From positions 124,001 to 188,000 of the forward strand of contig NZ_CP082322.1 in the NCBI RefSeq assembly GCF_019884725.1: a stretch of DNA of 64,000 nucleotides, in the 5' to 3' direction. The translations under genes and the position numbers were made by a program. The number at the start of each line of letters is the position of its first letter. Within the stretch, counting starts at the first letter, position 1. This stretch comes from Leucobacter tenebrionis (GTDB lineage Bacteria > Actinomycetota > Actinomycetes > Actinomycetales > Microbacteriaceae). The notes beneath the pieces are model-generated. The model was not told where the DNA came from. It did not search any database and was given only the letters and a program-made list of their open reading frames with translations. Shown in pieces: positions 59,970 through 64,000 of this stretch.

Positions 59970-60428
59970 TCACACGGAATCGCTGTGCGATTCCGTCCAG
60001 GCGATCCGTGCGCGGTCGATTCCGGAGCCCTTCACCATGCAGTAGATCCAGAGCCCGGAGAAGAGCAGGCCGACGATGAGCGCCATGGGCAGCAGGATCG
60101 CCGTGGCGAGCATGAGCCCGTGCACCACCCACCCGAGGACGATGCCGGCGCGACCTACGCGCATCACGCCCAGAGCGACGATGATCAGCAGACCGAGCCC
60201 GCCGCCGATGTAGAGGCCGAGTTCGCGGGGCTCGAGCACGCTGAGGCCGAACAGCGAGAGCCCGATGAGCACCACGATGATGAGCTCGAACCCGAGCACG
60301 ATCGAGGCGAGAGTCTTCTGCGTGGACTGCGCGCCCCGGCGCGCTCCTGAGATGCGCATCGCCGAGTTGTGGGCCATGGCCTCGGACGGCGAGAGCTTGA
60401 GCTCGTCGTCGGTGTTCTCGTCGCTCAC
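59970..60428 (-). CDS. DUF4233 membrane protein
   Basis: A 152-residue protein with four hydrophobic segments (LASIVLGFELIIVVLIGLSL onward) matching DUF4233, a family found between folC and ndk in actinobacteria. The function is unknown. GTG at 60428 overlaps the folC stop (GTGA) and has GGGGGATC upstream; ATG at 60440 is an alternative. Confidence 0.85.
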   Translation of the reverse strand: MSDENTDDELKLSPSEAMAHNSAMRISGARRGAQSTQKTLASIVLGFELIIVVLIGLSLFGLSVLEPRELGLYIGGGLGLLIIVALGVMRVGRAGIVLGWVVHGLMLATAILLPMALIVGLLFSGLWIYCMVKGSGIDRARIAWTESHSDSV

Positions 60429-61780
60429 GCGATCCCCCATTCTTCGGCGCGGGCGTGCGCGATGGCCTCGCCCGCGAGCAGCACGGATCCGACCACGAGC
60501 ACTGCCCGGCCCTCGGCTCGCACAGCCCAGGCGCGGGCCTCGTCCAGCGCCTCGGGCAGCGATTCGGCGACCTCCACGGGCGTGTCCGGGATCGCGTCCT
60601 CCGCGATCTCGCGAAGCTCTGCGATATCGGTGGAGCGCGGCGAGTCGACTCTGGTGATCGTGACGCGGTGGGCGATGGGAGCGAGGGCCCGCAGCAGGCC
60701 GTGCGCGTCCTTCTCCTCGAGCACGCCGACGACGAGCCCCAGCTCCTCGAAGCCGAACGATTCGGTGACGGCCCTGACGAGGGCCTCCGCCCCGTGCGGG
60801 TTGTGGGCCGCGTCGACGTAGATGACGGGATCGGCGCCGATGAGCTGCAGCCTGCCCGGCGAGGTGAGCTGGCCGAGGCCCTCGTCGAGCACCTCCTCGG
60901 GGAGCGGGCGCTCGGCGCCGAAGAACGCCTCGACCGCCGCGACGGCGAGCGTCACGTTCTCTGCCTGATGGCGCCCGAAGAGCGGCACGAAGGCGGGGTC
61001 ATACGGTCGTCCGGTGAGCCCGACGACCTCGACCTGGCGACCGCCGACCGCCACCCGGTCCTCTGTGAGGCGGAAGTCACGACCCTGCACCGCGAGCGGC
61101 GAACCCGTGCGCTCCGCCGCGGCCTCGAGCTCGGCGAGGGCGGCGGGATCCTGTTCGGCGGAGACGATCGCGCTGCCGGGCTTCACGATGCCGGCCTTGG
61201 TGCGGGCGATGGTCTCGATATCGGGCCCGAGGATCGCCGTGTGGTCGAGGTCGATGGGCGTGAAGACGGCGACGCGGGCATCCGCGATGTTGGTCGCGTC
61301 CCACTCTCCGCCCATGCCGACCTCGATGACCGCGACCTCGACCGGCGCGTCGGCGAACGCCGCGAAGGCGAGAACCGCGAGCGCCTCGAAGAACGTGATC
61401 GGGCCCTGCCCGGCCGCCTCGAGCTCGGCGTCGACCACCTCGAGGGGCAGCCTCAGCTCCTCCCAGGCCGACGCGAGCGCCTCGCCGTCGATCGGGGCGC
61501 CGTCGATCTGGAACCGTTCCGTGAAGTCGACGAGGTGCGGGCTCGTGAAGAGGCCCGTGCGCAGCCCGTGGGCGCGCAGCAGCGACTCGATGGCGCGGCT
61601 CGTGGAGGTCTTGCCGTTTGTTCCCGCGATCTGGATCACCGGGTACGACAGCTGCGGAGACCCTGCGAGCTCGGCGAGCCGACGCACCGGTTCGATGCGC
61701 GGTCGTGGATTCGCCTCGCCGACGCGGGCGAGCAGCTGCTCGTAGACGCGCGCTGCGGCGCCGGAGTTCGCGGGGTTCAC
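60425..61780 (-). CDS. folC: Dihydrofolate/folylpolyglutamate synthase
   Basis: A 451-residue Mur-ligase-like enzyme: [18 protein letters not shown]-loop, [30 protein letters not shown] and [13 protein letters not shown]. It adds glutamates to folates, and perhaps makes dihydrofolate. The GTG start overlaps the ileS stop (GTGA). Confidence 0.95.
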   Translation of the reverse strand: MNPANSGAAARVYEQLLARVGEANPRPRIEPVRRLAELAGSPQLSYPVIQIAGTNGKTSTSRAIESLLRAHGLRTGLFTSPHLVDFTERFQIDGAPIDGEALASAWEELRLPLEVVDAELEAAGQGPITFFEALAVLAFAAFADAPVEVAVIEVGMGGEWDATNIADARVAVFTPIDLDHTAILGPDIETIARTKAGIVKPGSAIVSAEQDPAALAELEAAAERTGSPLAVQGRDFRLTEDRVAVGGRQVEVVGLTGRPYDPAFVPLFGRHQAENVTLAVAAVEAFFGAERPLPEEVLDEGLGQLTSPGRLQLIGADPVIYVDAAHNPHGAEALVRAVTESFGFEELGLVVGVLEEKDAHGLLRALAPIAHRVTITRVDSPRSTDIAELREIAEDAIPDTPVEVAESLPEALDEARAWAVRAEGRAVLVVGSVLLAGEAIAHARAEEWGIA

Positions 61781-64000
61781 TCTGAGGCCTGCTTCCCGTG
61801 CCGGGTGACGTCGATCGTGATGATGAGGGGGTCCTTGCCTGTGCCGAGAGCATCTGCACGAGACATGAAGACGCCGGGGCCTGTTTCGGGAAGCTCGGCG
61901 ATCAGTGCGGCGAACTCGTCGTCAGGCAGCGCCGCGGCGGCGAAGCCCTCGGCCAGGGTCTCCCCCGCGATCAGATCGGCGTGCGCCTCCAGCGACGCCG
62001 CGTGCTCGGGCGAGGCGTTCAGCGCGAGCACGATGCGGTCGCTCACCTCGAGGCCCGCGTTCTTGCGCGCCTCCTGCACGGCGCGGATCGCGTCGCGCGC
62101 CACGCCCTCCGCCTCGAGCTCGGGCGTCGTCTCGGTGGAGAGCAGCACGAAGCCGCCGCCGGGGATCAGCGCGAGCGCCGGGCCGCCGCCGGCACCGCTC
62201 GCGCCGCCGTCCCCCGCACTGAGCGTCAGCTCGTATTCGTGCGGCTCGAGCGCGATCCCGCCGGCGAAGATCACGCCGTCCTGCTCCGACCAGTCGCCCG
62301 ACTTCGCGGCCTTGATCGCCTGCTGCACCTGCTTGCCGAGGCGGGGGCCCGCGGCGCGCGCGTTCACCGCGAGGGTCTGCACGATGCCGTGCTCCTCGGC
62401 GCTCGTCTCGGTCTGCTGCACGAGCCGCACGGCCTTGACGTTGAGCTCCTCGCGCAGGATGCCGGCGAACGGCCGCAGCGCCTCCGGCCTCGCGGTGACG
62501 ACGGTGAGCTCGGCGAGCGGCAGGCGCACCCGCAGACGGCGCGCCTTGCGCAGCGCGAGGGCCTGCGAGGTGATCTGGCGCACCTCGTCCATCGCGGCGA
62601 CGAGCTCGTCGACGGCCGGGTCCGAGGGGTCGGGGAACGCGTCGGCGGAGGGCCAGTCCTCGAGGTGCACGGAGCGGCCTCCGGTGAGGCCGCGCCACAG
62701 CTCCTCGGTCACGAGCGGCGCCATAGGCGCGGCGACGCGCGCAACGGTCTCGAGCACGGTGTAGAGCGTGTCGAAGGCCTGTCGGTTGCCCGGCTTGCCG
62801 TTCTCCCCGGTCGTGCCCTCCCAGAAACGGTCGCGCGAGCGCCGCACGTACCAGTTGGTGAGCACCTCCGCGTACGAGCGCAGGGTCTCAGCGGCCGAGG
62901 TCGTGTCGAGAGCGTCGAGATGCGCTTCGACGTCGCGCACCAGCCGACCGGTCTTGGCGAGGATGTAGCGGTCGAGCGGGTCCGTCGAGTCGGTGCGCCA
63001 CTGCCCCATCACGCCGTCGGCGTTGGCGTAGAGGCTGAAGAAGTACCAGGTGCTCCACAGCGGGAGGATGAACTGGCGCACGCCCTCACGGATGCCCTCC
63101 TCGGTGACGATGAGGTTGCCGCCCCGCACGACCGGCGAGGCCATGAGGAACCAGCGCATCGCGTCCGATCCGTCGCGGTCGAAGACCTCGTTCACGTCGG
63201 GGTAGTTGCGCAGGCTCTTCGACATCTTGTTGCCGTCGCTGCCGAGCACGATGCCGTGGCTCACCACGTTCTTGAACGCCGGCCGGTCGAAGAGCGCGGT
63301 GGCGAGCACGTGCTGCACGTAGAACCAGCCGCGCGTCTGCCCGATGTATTCGACGATGAAGTCGGCCGGCTGGTGCGTGTCGAACCACTCCTGGTTCTCG
63401 AACGGATAGTGCACCTGCGCGAACGGCATCGAGGCGGAGTCGAACCACACGTCGAGCACGTCCTCGATGCGGCGCATCGTCGACTTGCCCGTGGGATCGT
63501 CGGGGTTGGGCCTGGTCAGCGAATCGATGTACGGACGGTGGAGGTCGACCTCGCCCGCCGCGTTCCTCGGCAGCTCGCCGAAATCGCGCTCGAGCTCCGC
63601 GACCGAGCCGTAGACGTCGACGCGGGGGTGCTCGGGATCGTCGCTCTTCCACACGGGAATGGGGCTGCCCCAGAAGCGGTTGCGGCTGATCGACCAGTCG
63701 CGAGCCCCCTCGAGCCACTTGCCGAACTGCCCGTGCTTGACGTTCTCGGGTACCCAGGTGATCTGCTCGTTGGTCTCGAGCATGCGCTGCTTGAGCTCGG
63801 TGACCCGCACGAACCAGCTCGAGACGGCCTTGTAGATGAGCGGATTGCGGCAGCGCCAGCAGTGCGGGTACGAGTGCTCGTAGCTGGCCTCGCGCAGCAG
63901 CCGGCCGCGCTCGCGCATGAGACGGATCAGCGGTCGGTTCGCGTCCATCCAGAGCTCGCCCGCGACGTCGGTGACGGCGTTCAGGAAGCGGCCACCGTCG
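61777..64000 (-). CDS. ileS: Isoleucyl-tRNA synthetase, 5' part outside window
   Basis: The last about 740 residues of a class I synthetase: editing-to-catalytic junction ([22 protein letters not shown]), [29 protein letters not shown] (KMSKS) and the anticodon-binding helical domain. The HIGH motif lies beyond the window edge. The sequence wording and the long C-terminal region resemble the eukaryote/archaea-like IleRS type found in actinobacteria, often mupirocin tolerant; this is inference. It heads the folC-DUF4233-ndk run. Confidence 0.93.
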   Translation of the reverse strand, partial: DGGRFLNAVTDVAGELWMDANRPLIRLMRERGRLLREASYEHSYPHCWRCRNPLIYKAVSSWFVRVTELKQRMLETNEQITWVPENVKHGQFGKWLEGARDWSISRNRFWGSPIPVWKSDDPEHPRVDVYGSVAELERDFGELPRNAAGEVDLHRPYIDSLTRPNPDDPTGKSTMRRIEDVLDVWFDSASMPFAQVHYPFENQEWFDTHQPADFIVEYIGQTRGWFYVQHVLATALFDRPAFKNVVSHGIVLGSDGNKMSKSLRNYPDVNEVFDRDGSDAMRWFLMASPVVRGGNLIVTEEGIREGVRQFILPLWSTWYFFSLYANADGVMGQWRTDSTDPLDRYILAKTGRLVRDVEAHLDALDTTSAAETLRSYAEVLTNWYVRRSRDRFWEGTTGENGKPGNRQAFDTLYTVLETVARVAAPMAPLVTEELWRGLTGGRSVHLEDWPSADAFPDPSDPAVDELVAAMDEVRQITSQALALRKARRLRVRLPLAELTVVTARPEALRPFAGILREELNVKAVRLVQQTETSAEEHGIVQTLAVNARAAGPRLGKQVQQAIKAAKSGDWSEQDGVIFAGGIALEPHEYELTLSAGDGGASGAGGGPALALIPGGGFVLLSTETTPELEAEGVARDAIRAVQEARKNAGLEVSDRIVLALNASPEHAASLEAHADLIAGETLAEGFAAAALPDDEFAALIAELPETGPGVFMSRADALGTGKDPLIITIDVTRHGKQASE

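Overview
The window is high-GC DNA (about 70% by eye) with dense, tightly packed genes, frequent 4-nt ATGA/GTGA/TTGA start-stop overlaps, many GTG/TTG starts and several apparently leaderless genes. RbpA, WhiA, OpcA, DUF3099, DUF4233, SURF1, the sufB-D-Rieske-C-T order, ctaA/ctaB beside the pentose-phosphate genes and DUF222/HNH (13E12-type) genes point to an actinobacterium, most likely family Microbacteriaceae (a Leucobacter-like genome is my guess, by inference only). No rRNA, tRNA, CRISPR array or recognisable transposase was seen.

Layout. 1-3000: a DUF418 membrane protein cut by the window edge, then a 1.4-kb lower-GC island holding one PASTA/MmpS-like membrane protein, bounded by Xer/dif-like sequences and strong hairpins. 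3000-14900: small housekeeping and accessory genes (PAP2 phosphatase, SpoU methyltransferase, hydrolase, DnaQ-like exonuclease, bL31B, ABC ATPase, SerB, DUF222-HNH, FabG, DUF3099, SURF1, VOC, cutinase-like lipoprotein, cupin). 15021-25489: an ABC-F gene, then a nine-gene co-oriented run in which Fe-S assembly (sufB, sufD, Rieske protein, sufC, sufT) continues almost without gaps into the oxidative pentose-phosphate branch (zwf, opcA, gnd, pgl). 25744-33942: haem A synthesis (ctaA, ctaB) around a trans-sulfuration enzyme, then tkt-tal-pgi. 34001-39460: rbpA, secG, tpiA, pgk, sodA, whiA, rapZ. 39457-51592: uvrC-uvrA, a Xre/RES toxin-antitoxin-like pair, a second DUF222-HNH gene, VOC, AraC and uvrB. 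51790-58022: an ABC exporter divergent from a MarR gene, and a large two-TM repeat protein. 58246-64000: YcaQ-like glycosylase, ndk, DUF4233, folC and the 3' part of ileS.

How the genes work together. Most of the core genes serve central carbon metabolism (glycolysis, both pentose-phosphate branches), haem A and Fe-S supply for respiration, and nucleotide-excision repair (uvrA, uvrB, uvrC all present). The suf-zwf linkage places NADPH production and Fe-S cluster building on what looks like one transcript. 

What stands out. (1) The dif-like/hairpin-bounded low-GC island near 1.6-3.0 kb. (2) At least eight unrelated short tandem-repeat arrays, intergenic and intragenic, including one that builds a histone-H1-like Lys/Ala tail on UvrA and one in frame just upstream of uvrB. 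(3) A RES-type toxin-antitoxin-like module sharing its control region with a putative LexA box at uvrA. (4) An undescribed-looking 782-residue membrane/repeat protein.
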